Shown here: positions 1 through 12,200 of the stretch, piece by piece
How positions within the stretch are numbered: the first letter of the stretch is position 1
Layout: each line of letters opens with the position of its first letter
Assembly (NCBI GenBank): GCA_963669155.1
Contig: OZ022587.1
Span: 19,368,214-19,432,213 of the forward strand
Reading direction: 5' to 3'
DNA length: 64,000 nucleotides
From: Arbacia lixula
Lineage: Eukaryota > Echinodermata > Echinoidea > Arbacioida > Arbaciidae
Translations under genes and position numbers: made by a program
Notes under the pieces: model-generated
The model's database searches: none
What the model was told of the DNA's origin: nothing
Seen by the model: the letters and a program-made list of their open reading frames with translations, nothing else

Positions 1-221
1 AAGAAGAAGAAGGGGTCGTTAAGGTAGTAGGTGCCCATGTAGATACCGAAGGTGACCAACCATATGATGGCGCAGACGGCGATACAGCGTGGAGCCGTGG
101 CTAAGTTACGGTTGTTGAACGGGTCGAGACGGAGGATGATTAGGCGGTGGAACGCCACGGCTAACGTGCTCTGTACACTCACCATCAAGGCGGCTCCCAG
201 TATCCCGACCAAAGTTGTTAA
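1..221 (-). CDS. GPCR exon 2 (TM3-TM4), truncated by window edge
   Basis: The exon starts with LTTLVGILG after a pyrimidine-containing GTGCAG acceptor and covers TM3, the HRL motif, the DPFNNRN loop and TM4 up to YYLNDPFFF. Another AG at 250-251 would put a stop in frame, so the acceptor ending at 222 is preferred. Confidence 0.8.
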
Positions 222-979
222 CTGCACGATAAGCAATGAGGTTTCGAATAAAGTTAGTACTGTGAAACCCGTTTCTCATGGTTATATAGGCCGCTCAAGT
301 AAGAAAAAAAACGGTCTTTATAAGCAAGTGGTTTTTTATGAGTAAGTTGTTTTGATACAGATTTCAATGAGAAACATTGCTCAAGAAAATCAACAAATAA
401 GGCCTTATATTGGGGGTGGCCCTTTTTTCTTCAGGTTGTCTGTATTGCATGTGTTACTTATTCACTGAAATTGTTAAAGCTCGTTATTTCAAAGGTTCGT
501 TTTTTTTGTCGAGAAAAACAATATAGGGTTTGGTACACTGAAAATGAAATAACAGTCCGTTCAACCAAAAATAAAATAGGGCTAATTCATCCGATAATGA
601 AATATTGTTCATTGACCCAAAAGTGATATTGAATTCGTTTCTCTGAATATCAACTGAACTTCTTGAAGCATTTTCGGATTAACGAACTTTATTTCATTTT
701 CGAAAAAGCGTACCTTCGGAATTACGAGATGTAACACTGTGGAGTGGAAGAGCTGAGCCAACTTACCGCGATGTCGGTCGTGAAATAGATCCAGTGATAG
801 ACGGCGAGGACGGTGGACGACACGACGTCGCCGAGAGCGATGTTGAAGGTGAAGATATTCTGGGTTTTCCGAAGACGACGAAACGCCACCAGTGCCAGCA
901 GCGTCGACCCGTTGAACACGACAGCGAGCCCGCTGAACAGGGACATGATTACGAGGTGGATCCCGGTAGATACTATCAT
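1..979 (-). CDS. Rhodopsin-class (class A) GPCR, 5' part, cut by window edge
   Basis: Two minus-strand exons, 979-767 and 221-1, join in phase 0 (donor GTAAGT at 766-761, acceptor GTGCAG ending at 222). The start ATG at 979-977 is preceded by an in-frame TAA, so the N-terminus is very short. TM1 contains the Asn of the FNGSTLLAL stretch (position 1.50) and TM2 contains NIALGDVV (Asp 2.50). TM3 ends in AFHRLIILRLDPF, where HRL replaces the usual D/E-R-Y. TM4 is IAVCAIIWLVTFGIYMG, and the frame is still open at base 1. I see no Cys at the expected start of TM3, so the usual TM3-ECL2 disulfide may be absent. It is probably one of the lineage-specific orphan GPCRs that are numerous in echinoderms. 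The ligand is unknown. Confidence 0.82.
767..979 (-). CDS. GPCR exon 1 (TM1-TM2)
   Basis: This exon encodes 71 residues from the ATG to TTDIA, ending in phase 0 at a consensus GTAAGT donor. A basic loop RRLRKTQ separates two hydrophobic segments, as in class A receptors. Confidence 0.82.
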
Positions 980-2565
980 GACTATGATTTATGCTGACGA
1001 TAGCGACGAAGGCAACGGAGCCGTCAAACAATGATAAGTTGCTCACTACCCGACAGCACAATCAATTTGCGCTGACAGCTCGAATTTAGCGTATGAGGAT
1101 AGTTGAACAATAGCCTGATAGGCGTTCCAAGCTTGTCGAGCAAACTAGATTTGTGGTTGTAGAAAGCGATATTAAAATCTGTTCTGTACATATCACGACA
1201 GGATGGGAAGTGGAAGGACGAAATGACGCTGAATACAGCTCGATCATTATTGGCTTATGGTTAATTAAATTAATGCTGATATTGGATTATCAAGTTAAAA
1301 GTGAGACGTGTGAGTTCGTACTTTAATCATGTTAATCATGATGTTTAAAAATCAAACGTGCTCGAAATCTATTCTGCTTTAGGTATTCAAGAGCACCCAA
1401 AGTACACGTATATTTAAGTATTGATTTTTTTCAATGTGAGTGTCCTTTTTTTTTGTGTGTGTGTTTTTTCTTTAAATCGTTTTATTGAATGTGAAAACGT
1501 TGCAAGCGAAACGAAAAGGCGGCATACATAATTCCACAGGAAATAAGACTTCTCAATCACGGTGCATGTATAAAAATAAAGCATTTAAGAGCAAAACACG
1601 GTGTGTTTTAGCCATTCTGTTTAATTTTCGCTTAGTCATTAATGTAGATTTTGTTCTCCAAATCAAGATTTCGAGCTTGCTGAAAAAAGGGTGACGTGAA
1701 TAACAGTATAATAGTTATCCTTTCATTTCTCTGACAATCAAGCACCTGCAACTGCAGCAATTAAGTTGCTTTTTTGTTATTATGTTAATCGTTAATATTG
1801 TTCCATTATTAGAAATGCTTCTAAAGCTAACTCATTAGGAAGCGTACTCGACTTTCAAATCATATCATTGACGAGCAATAATGAATTGATATTGTGACAG
1901 CTATATTGCCACCATTTTCATTATTTTCATCTTCTTTTTAACAAAGCAGAGATAATGCTTTCTCTTTGGGTTTTCAATGAGTGTAAATGCGTCTTACCGA
2001 AGGCGGGAGTGGTTGCTCCCAGTTTGACAAAACGACGTGAAACATGTCGTTGAGATGACAATAGCAGCTGTCAGTCAAAGCAGCACGCGAGGCGCTATCA
2101 GCAGACAAAAGCTTAACAACGCATTCTACCCTATTCTGACAAAAGGAAACAACTAACAAAATTTTCTTGAATAAATGAGCGAAATGTGTCTGTTACTTGC
2201 ATTCGCATCAGTGCAAAAGCACATCATGTTAGATTTAATATATCGCAGCAAGATTAATATTTCTTGTCCAGATTTTGGCCGCGTGTAGGTAATGGGTAGT
2301 TGGGTACAATCTAAGAATACCAATAACCCAGATTTGAGTGATTTGTCACTTCCTTCCTTTTGTCAGAGTAGGGCGGCATTGTCCTTGGGCGATGTTGCTT
2401 AACGCTTAATACCATCGATGCATTTGCTCAAGGCATACGCTCAAAACCCATAGAGTAGCAATCTATCTGGCACACGAAGGGTTGAGTATACATTATAGTA
2501 TCATTGAAAGAAATGCAACCGAATTACACAATGTACACCAGTATTACCAATACATCTGCTTATTT

Positions 2566-2804
2566 TTTCTCTCTCTCTTTCTCCTCTCTCTCACTCTCTC
2601 TCCCTCTCTCTCTCCTTTTCTATTTTTCTGTCTAGCTCTCAACGTGTTTTTTTTCTCTATGTATATCAGTCTCTGTCTCTCTGTCTCTATTCTTGTATCT
2701 ATGAAGGTCTATAATGTCTGTTTAAAGTCCTATATTCGTGTTCCTCTTTACAATGCTTTATGTCCGGCGCTTTCAATACTTGGTATTTGGCCTGTATGTT
2801 CTCT

Positions 2805-2854
<50 letters not shown>

Positions 2855-2925
2855 CTCTCTCTCGCTTCCCCTCTCTCTCTCTCTCTCTTTCTCTCTTTCT
2901 CATTCTCTCATTTTTTCTCTCTCGC

Positions 2926-2968
<43 letters not shown>

Positions 2969-3000
2969 TTCGCTATCTGTCCCTCTCTCTTTTTGTTTCA
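2566..3000. repeat. Long (TC)n pyrimidine tract
   Basis: The tract is about 430 bp of CT dinucleotides with small interruptions. It is densest at 2801-2849 and 2932-2961. The open frames across it are low-complexity Leu/Ser translations and are not genes. Confidence 0.95.
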
Positions 3001-3279
3001 CATTTGTTTTCTCATTCTACGCCGCCGATGATTTTTCTAATCATTTGGCATTGTATTTCTCCGAGTACAGCGACCAGGGTGTGCGAACATACGTCACAGA
3101 GAAGACAATTGATACACAAGACAAGATATGAAAGACTTGGACAAAGCGGGTTTACTTCCTCGTAGCTCTAAATCCCTTATCCTTGATAAGTGTCTTATAA
3201 AGTGCCTTAGTCACCCTCTCTGGGTTTTTTTGGACCGCGGAGATCTACGATTGATTTTCGCACCACAATTTTGGACTAC

Positions 3280-3281
<2 letters not shown>

Positions 3282-3331
<50 letters not shown>
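3282..3331. repeat. (CA)25 microsatellite
   Basis: This is an uninterrupted CA dinucleotide run of about 50 bp. Confidence 0.97.
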
Positions 3332-3334
<3 letters not shown>

Positions 3335-3459
3335 ATGTTTGCATGTCGGGTGCTGTTGTCTATTTATAGTTGTATATACCTATCATATCTATCAATTCGT
3401 TGATATATCTTTCTAATGTAATACACGTATATACAATCTCATTGTTGTGTTCTTCTACG

Positions 3460-3620
3460 GATTGCCAGGGTATAGAGTATCAAGGTGGTGTCGTCATATT
3501 CATTGTTATGCAGATTTCTGATTCTAAACAACATCACTCGAGTATCACTGTCGCGACATTATGTAGCCGGCTAGTGCTGGGTTCTCTCATTTATCACAGA
3601 TGTTTGCTAAAACCACATAC
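3460..3620 (+). repeat. Dispersed repeat, copy 1
   Basis: The stretch beginning GGTGGTGTCGTCAT and running through AACATCACTC to CGGCTAGTG is repeated in reverse orientation at about 16240-16610, with roughly one difference every five to ten bases. Its class is unknown. Confidence 0.7.
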
Positions 3621-4510
3621 AGTACTTAAGCACGTTGACATCATGCTCTTATGACGTCTCACTTCGGTACTCTATTCTCATGCAGGCGTGTGGTGGCTTA
3701 CTGTCGGTTCATAGCGGACTCAAGAAGATAGACATGTTGAAGTCGTTCAGTTTAGCTTTGAATTGATTAACTGAAAAAGTCAGTCTACTACTATGTAGCT
3801 ATATATCAAGCAAAATTTCATCTACGTATACATAGTATATTTCTACATGCATATCAATCTATCAGTCGATATGTCTGACCTTTGGTCCCTTTCTCTTCTC
3901 CTCCTGCACACTCCTCATTTTAACCAATGAGATGATTGGAGCATGCCATGTTAGGCGAGCTGTATTTATACGCATCACGTGTGAAGGAGGCCATGACGTA
4001 ATCTTAGCCTCATGAAAATGTAGCTTAGCTTTCAGGCTGCTGGATATTTATAATTCATACTAAAGAATATAGTCTGGTACTCATTTGACTAGTCACGAAA
4101 AAAAAATCCTCTTTTCTTAGTCAGTTCGGGCGAAACGGAGAAGAAATCGGAAATAATTTGCATACTACTGCAAGACCCCTTTAATGGATACTTTGTATTA
4201 AAAAAAAAAAAGGCCCAACTGCATGTAGGGAAGGCTAGACACAATTGAAAGCAGAACAAGAACAGTACAATGACAGTGTAAATACCACTGACGTCGCACA
4301 AGGAAGTACATAGCAGGGAACGGTTCCAGATTGGATTTTGTAAGAAATGAAAGTACGTCATAGCGAAAATGCTTCGAGTAGGCCGCCATCATACATTCAC
4401 GAATACTTTATTTATGGTTTAATCGAGAATATGAGCATAATTCGTCGATTTTAATTGTTGTTAAGAAATAACGACCCTGGATCATTCCATTGCATTTTAC
4501 AGGACTTATC

Positions 4511-4522
4511 ATGCCTAAACAG
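4511..4522 (+). CDS. Lectin gene, candidate first coding exon (MPKQ)
   Basis: ATG CCT AAA CAG is followed by a GTGAGC donor in phase 0, matching the exon at 6204. TTTTACAG just upstream (ending 4502) looks like a splice acceptor, so a non-coding 5' exon is likely further upstream. It was chosen because the exon at 6204 has an in-frame stop upstream and no Met near its start. Confidence 0.55.
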
Positions 4523-7341
4523 GTGAGCATCTTACACGATTGTTCTTTATGTCTGTTGTGTTGTCTTATTTTGGAAAATCTTTCCCTTTCTTCACATTCT
4601 ACTCGTTCTTCGTCTTGTCCATCTACTTCATCCCCTCCTCCTCCTTTTTTCCTTCTTTTTCATTTTTTTTCTTCTTCTCCTTCTTTTTTTCTTCTTCCTC
4701 TTCTTTCTCATTTACTTCTTCTTCACTGTTTTCTTCTTCTGCCTCTTCCTCTTCCTCTTCTTCTTTTCTTCTTCTATTCTTCTTCTTCTTTTTTTTTCAT
4801 TTACTTTTTCTTCTCATCTTTCTTCTTTCTCTTCTTCTTTTTCATCATCTACTCCTTCTTCTCTTTATTTTTCTTCTTTCTCTTCTTCTTCTTATCTTTC
4901 TTCTTTCTCTTCTTCTTTTTCATCATCTTCTCCTTCTTCTTCTTCTTCTTCTTCTTCTTCTTCTTCTTCTTCTTCTTCTTCTTCTTCTTCTTCTTTTTCT
5001 TCTTCTTCTTCTTCTGCCTCCTTCTTTCTTACTAACTTACACGGATGAATATTACACGTAGTGGGTATCATGACATATGACTTGTTTACTTTATAACATT
5101 TACATGTATACCATTGTAAGAAGAATTTGTATTGATCTCCAATTTACTCCCAAATTCAAAAAGGCCTATTACCTAGCAGTTGAGATGTGCACAAATATAG
5201 GGTGAGGATTTCGATTTTTTAATGAGCTGCTAAAACTCATCTTTACTATGATCATACTTACTGCACGGCCCAAAGAAGTAAATCTATTTTTTCGGAGCCG
5301 TTACTCACAAAAAATTTGTTGAATACATTGAAAATGTCCTTTGTATCATGGTACCGAAAATCTTCTCTCATCTTTGTTCCATGTTTTACTCATATTTCCT
5401 TGTGCGTTATGAAATTGAATTTTATCAATGTTTTAGGCAAATGTTATGTTTGTAACTTAATAAAGCTGCCCGTTTATAAACAAATTCGATGTTAGATTCG
5501 TCAGCCCTCCTATAACCATTGTCACGAATATGACGTCAACGGGGGGGGGGGGGGTCTAATTACTGGTATTGTATATGTTGACTATCATTGATACTGACAA
5601 TTGATAATTGATCGTTGTTACCTACTTTGGTCTACTGGGTCTGTATTTTGTGCCTTAGTGTGCAAGTTATTTATTTCATTGAACGTACTTTCAATAAAAT
5701 TACAGCTACATTTCTAAATCAGTACATTAGGCATCATATTGGTCACTTCGTATAACATTACCAACGCTACCTTTCGGCTTTCACCTTCAAAATTCTGATA
5801 TTTGATATTGTATAAAGGGTAAAGTGAGCTTTCGTTTAATCATATTTCCGTTAACATGGTAAAGCTGATTACAATTGGTTGAAGCTTTAATAAATTTAAA
5901 AAGAATACACTATTATCAAAGGTATGACTCCCCTTTTCTGTTTGTTCTCGCTTGCAACTTCGGGATCGTGGTTAGTTTAATAAACGCTTCCCCTTTGTGT
6001 AAGATCGAACATTACTATTTTAAAGAGGTAAGCTGAATCAAGAAGAGAAGGTGGTATCGATTCCTTCACTCTCATCGTGAAATAACAAATACATATTGTT
6101 ATCATTTTTAGTTAGTATAATTTCGGTTGCTACCTGTCTCATGAATACATAAATGAGAATTGTTTTCACAATTGCGATTCCTTTATCTTTAAATTGAACT
6201 CAGAACAAGTACGAGGACTGGGCGGTGCCTGGGAGTGGTCCTACGCAGTCTGGCCCGGGGAACTTAGGGCCGAGACTGGTTCACGAGCACCCATCCTCCT
6301 CCTCCCTACAGTACAGTCCCTCCCGCTCCACCACCGATGCCGCCCCCGAACTCGACCATGGCAAGTCCAAAAAGAGGAAGAAATCTAAACAGAAGTCGGA
6401 GAAGAAGGCGCAGCTGAAGGAGGACAAGAAGACGAAGGCGAAGTCAAAGAAGTCGAAGAAGGGGCGGGAGAATGAGCGGGTAGATGATATCGAGAGAGGT
6501 GGGGTGCGGGATAAAGGAGCGGTATTATTAGACGGCGCGCCACCAGAGCGTATTGTGCGGGACTTGATCAGGCGGTACGAGGGCCAGAATTTCGAGACGT
6601 GCGATATCCAAAAAGAAATCCGGTACGATCTCCACACGGGCAGGCAGAGGGCGAGGTCGTACTGCGACGTGGATGGAGGTGACGTCGACGAGGCTCTCGA
6701 GGTCAACGACGGTCTCGAGTACGATGCACACGAAGAGCAGGTAAACAAATTACCTAGGTTATTGTCTCAAATACGTACCCCTTCCCCTCTTTCCCTTTTT
6801 AACACATTGAATACCTATTCATCTGCCCTTTCATGTGTGTTACTTGTAACTAAAGTTACACGTGGCACACCAAGAGTTCAATAACTCCTGTTTAGTTTTA
6901 ACGATGAAGAATCTCCAGGTAGGCTTACACTATATATATTCAGATATTGATTCTTCATTCGTGTAAGAAATGAACATCTAATCGTTATTGATTTAACCAG
7001 CAGCTCCGTTATCTAATTTTGTGAACCTTGTTCTTATATTCTCGTCACTTGTTGTTGAGAGCATTATTTTCCTAATTTCATTTCGTACCTGTTCAATTCT
7101 TACCGTATTGCGGTCCTACTATTATTCAAATGTTAATGTGTAATGTTATAATTATCAATGTGCAATGACCGCTAATCGTGATATGTTCCAATACACCATG
7201 ATTAAACAAATAAGTACTTATATTCAGATGGTCAAGCATGGACACACACGCTCACACCCGTCACGTTACCATGGTTACATACTCCACCAGTGTTTGGCAT
7301 CATTCCATCATTCCCTCTATCTATCTCCCTCTCTCTCTCTC

Positions 7342-7386
<45 letters not shown>

Positions 7387-10300
7387 TTCTCTTTCTCTCT
7401 CTCTCTTCTCGCTAGATCGATGAGGAAATCCGAAGTCTTCCTCAGGAAGAAAACCTGGGTCCCATGTTCATCCATGAGGAAGTGGATCAGGAGGATTACA
7501 TCAATACCGGCTTCGTGGAAGATCCCCCGCCAGAGCTAGCCGAGGACGTCGCCTTGCAACACAGCACTTTGCCGCCTCAGGAGATGCCCTATCTCCATCG
7601 ACACCAGACCGACGCGCTACCGGAAGAGCCCCACTACAACCAGGCCCCTGACCCCGGACAGGTCGATTGGTACGCGGAGAAGGACTACGTCTCAAGGCGA
7701 AAGACCGACGCCCTGCCACCCCTGCCTCCCGACGCTAGCCAGCCGTACCCGAAAGCGGATTTCGACTACTACCCGCAGAAAGGCCGGGGTGGTAGTAGCA
7801 ATCACCAGAGGTATCAGTCCGATGCTCTTCCCCCGCTCCCCGGGGGTGATGGAGACTTTGCAGCTGAGAAGAAATCTGCGATAGAGAGAGCACGAGAGGA
7901 GGAAAGGAGCTGGCGTGATATAGGCCGGGATATGGGCTTACGTGGCCTACGTCAGGTTGAAAGGGTGACGGATTTTTTCACGTCGAAAGAAACGTCCCGA
8001 GAGATGAAGATTGTGGCAATTCTCATTTTCTCGGGGGTTCTGGTCGTTCTGTTTGCTTGTATCATCATGGCCATTTTCCTTTCAGGTGAGAATAATGGTA
8101 TTTCATTGTATCAATGCCGGTCTAGTGCACTAGTGAGACCGGAAGTGTGTATGACTGCAAGTGAAACCGGATGTCGCTGCAATATGGAGATTGGATTTTC
8201 CTGGACCACACTGTATGAGATGGTAACTTACAATTAATGGTAACAACACACATAATGCTTAGAGGTCATTGGCTGTTTCCATAGTAACTACAATACTCTC
8301 ACAGTTGTAAGCTGTGAATAAATACCTTACTCAGATATGTGCAACGTGCAATCATGGTTTCAGAATTAAAGGATAACGACGAATGGTTGTTGACAGCTAT
8401 TATTCAAAGGGAGGGGGAAAGGTGAAAAGGTGAAAAGGTGAAAAGTGGCATATGGTACCCGATAAGTTTAATTTGATAAGTTTAATTTGAAAAGTGGCAT
8501 AAAAATGTTGTTATCATCTACAAACACGATATAATTTAACACTACGCATTACGTTTCATTTTGTGACAATATGTATTAGCCTCGTTGTTATCTTCACAAT
8601 GTCAACTGTAAAAAAAAATATTCGATCCTTGTGTTTCTTTCAGGTTCAAAAGGCGCTGTACAAGGTAAATTCAGATCACATTTCATTATAATTTCCAGTG
8701 GAAGGAACACGAATTCATTCAGAAAATGTTAATATTTATAGGTTTTAACGATGGTTGAGGAATGCGAAAAAATAACAATTAACCAGAAAAGAACGACAAA
8801 GAAAAAGGAGAGAAGGGAAAAGAAAATACAGAAATAGAATGAAAAAAAAGATGAATTAGAGGAAGTTGAAAGGTGTAAGAAGAAGAAAAAGGAAGTCTAA
8901 AATGCGAGGCTGAACAATATATGTTTTATGTTATTTGTCTAATAAAGATACGTTACCAATGGTAATAAGTGTCATAATGTGTAAGATGTGTCATAATGAG
9001 TATTAGTGATTTCAATCCATAGATTGGCATAATAGTTGTGAATTCAGTAGTCTGCATGTACCAGACTGTACTTAAAGAGGACCCGACTGAGACATTTCAA
9101 ATGAATTCGTCATATTAATTGGACTAATCTTTGTGCTTCAGCTTCCGTGCGATTGTGGAATTTTACAAACATCACTTCCGTCTGTGTTAGCTTCTACAGT
9201 TTTTACACAATTGCATATTTTAGACTTGTAAAAGGGATACCCAATCTTTGAAACAGCTGATCATTCGATCACACATTCGATCAGTAGCCTTGTAAAATAT
9301 CACGCACTACAACAACTTCCAACAAACAGAATGGAAGTAACCCCATGTCTGGCTACGTTGTCGATTCACAATTAGAGATATCGTTAATTAGAAAATCATC
9401 TTTTTCTTTGCCATGGCAACGCTATGTAGTGCAGACAGAGGCCCCTACCGAGGCCACAGTGACGGACAAAAGGGGCACTCTTGTGATCGGTGAGTTTCAC
9501 TACTTTTATCGAGTACCTTCTATCACCTATACGAAATATCAGATGGTAGGCCTTGTTTCTTAGTTGACATGCTTTATTTGTCATTTTCTAATCTGTCATC
9601 TCATTATCATAAACAATTAAAACACGATTATCATCTGTTTGTGAAATAGTATAACGTGAAAGCTCGTTCGCTTCGTTCTCAATTGCACTATGTTACAAAT
9701 ACCGTAAGTATTGTTACCAATCTGTCAAACTTATACGTTATTTGTCACCTGAAGAGCAGGTGCCAAATACAGATTATATACAGTCGTCAGATATGGACAA
9801 TGTGTTCACTATGTTTTAGTGAGAGTGGTGCGGTGTAGTTGATCGTTCCTGCAATAAATAAAACATCATCAAGCTCGAAATGCACGCAGTACAATTACAT
9901 GAGTTGCATTTGAGGGGTATACAATTAAGTTACAAGTTAAAGCAAATCATAATAAATTGCCATTTTTTTAAGTGTAAGTTGAGTTCGTTCTTTTGGGGGC
10001 TAATTGAATTCAATATCTTTTTGTTTATATTTTCAAATAAAATTCTTGGTGCTTAAACTTACAAATGTGAATATGATATTTTACAATTAACACAACGTAT
10101 TAATTCATCTATCTGTCTATGGACACCCAAAATAGCTTGTCAAAGTTAGTAAACCTAACATTTGTCTTTCTTATATGTTTGATAATTAACTCCAAATTGG
10201 GACAACTTATTGACTAACTTATGTATGAAAATACACTTATCCAATTAGTCATGCATGAGTGGACAAATTCTAAAGGCAAAATGTCACTTTTCAAAAGTCA

Positions 10301-11906
10301 CAAGGGTAGTTTTGGGATTCTGTCATATGAACTTTTGATGAATTCCATTTCTGGTGCATAATATATGTCCTTTAAATGTTTATCATCGATCTCTCGATGC
10401 ACTAACACCTATCCCGACACTTAACCGATTGTTCTGGTTGAGTGAGCACCGTTTAACAAATACTCATTCCTCGTCAGATTAAAACTTTTAAAATCCCTTT
10501 ATTTTGGTTTTAAAAAATTAAACTCTGGGTTTTATTGACAAAGATGTAACATGACCTGTTATGTAAACATAAGAAGTCATTTTCGTGTCATGGTTGAGTG
10601 AAAACAATTTAAAAATCGCACAAGAAATGCCAAAATGCATTGTTAAAACGGCATAAACCATTACCCTTGTGACTTTTGAAAAGTGACATTTTTGTCTTTA
10701 GAATTTGCCCACTCATGCATTAATTCTCCGCGGGGTTGTTTTCACAGACGGAGTAGAGTTGGACGCGACTGTTCGGTTGTCGAATCGTGCCTTCATCCCC
10801 CAATACAACAACGACCTATCACCGGAGTACATGGACCTGGCTACTAACTTTACCAACACAGTAAGTCGGACATAACATGCATAATGCCACCTTATCCGTA
10901 GCCGGTCACATAATTATTTCCTCGCCTCTTACTGATGTCAAATCGCCTTGGCTTGGCTTTTGTTCATCAATAATGCTAGGCGTAGGATTTTCAGACTTTT
11001 CCGCGGCGAGAGAGCCGTTGGCAGGCGGTGCGAACGGATGCGGCGAGCCGTTTCCATGTGAACGTACTTTAACTCCGGCAGGCGGCATGCGGCACGGTAG
11101 CCTCGTGTATAGATTTACACTCCTTCAAAACTTTGTCAAGGAACATAGACAAAACCATCTTCCTGGCATGCTGTTCCTTCCTAGCTTAAATCACGTTTCC
11201 AGACCCAGTTATTTCCAGATATATTTATGAATACCTGGGAGGCTACAACCATACATTGATGCTGTCATCACACCCTCTTGTCAGCAACCTCCCCATGAAG
11301 TATCTCACCACACTTCCTAAACGTATTTCTTCCGGACGGGGCAATTCTCGGCGATTGCGCGATCACTCGAATCGTTGCGCGCGCTATGTAAACGGATTCG
11401 GGCTCAAAATGCGCCTAGAGCCTAAACTAAAGCTGAGAAGAGGAGGAGTCAGGATGGAATTTGGGCGTAGTCTGTGTTACCAAACATAGTTGTTAACAGA
11501 CTCAGCTGTGTCCATGCGAAAAGAAAAGGAAAAAATGTTCTTTTTTTTTTACTCTTTTCGCGCCATTAATGCATTTTTGCACAAGTAACAAACAAAAATC
11601 ACATTGAAAGGTACATTTTGCTTGGTGCGTGAAAGGTCAATATATTCATGAGGCATCCAAGGATGTGATTATAAGATAGCAACGGTGCACATGTGTCATG
11701 CTTTCGTATGTATGACGTCATTTAATGTTGCCCATTTATAGATGGTTAGAGAACTTAGAGAATAGGGTAGTGTGACATGGAAATGAACGGCACAAGATAG
11801 ATCAAAATTGAAAAAATGAGGAGGAGGCCTTCCTTCAGCAGTAAAGAGAAATAGGCTAGATAGATAGATAAATAGATAGATAGAGCAAAAGATAGATGTA
11901 TGGATT

Positions 11907-11941
<35 letters not shown>

Positions 11942-12037
11942 GGATAGATAGATATATAGATAGATGGATAGATGCACAGATAAATAGATAGATAGATAGA
12001 TAGATAGATAGACAAATAGAAAGATAGATAGATAGAC

Positions 12038-12075
<38 letters not shown>

Positions 12076-12167
12076 AAAGGTAGGTAGATAGAAAGGTAGG
12101 TAGATAGATAGATAAAAAGGTAGGTAGATAGAAAGGTAGGTAGATAGACAGATACATAGATAGACAT

Positions 12168-12200
<33 letters not shown>

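Larger units (their letters stand above)
980..4500. other. Intergenic region between the divergently oriented GPCR and lectin genes
   Basis: I see no convincing exon here. The stretch holds AT-rich unique DNA (1000-2480), TC and CA microsatellites, a dispersed repeat copy at 3460-3620 and further AT-rich DNA. A TATTTATA box at about 3963 lies near a TGACGTAA CRE-like site (about 3994). These could belong to the lectin promoter, but that is only position-based inference. Confidence 0.5.

Noticed and set aside
4490-5061. Two long plus-strand open frames rich in Ser, Leu and Phe
   Set aside because: They translate the CTT microsatellite. Only the MPKQ codons at 4511-4522 are kept as a candidate exon.
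6281-6748. Antisense frame opposite lectin exon 2
   Set aside because: It mirrors a Lys-rich coding exon and gives Ser/Phe-rich nonsense without a start or domain.
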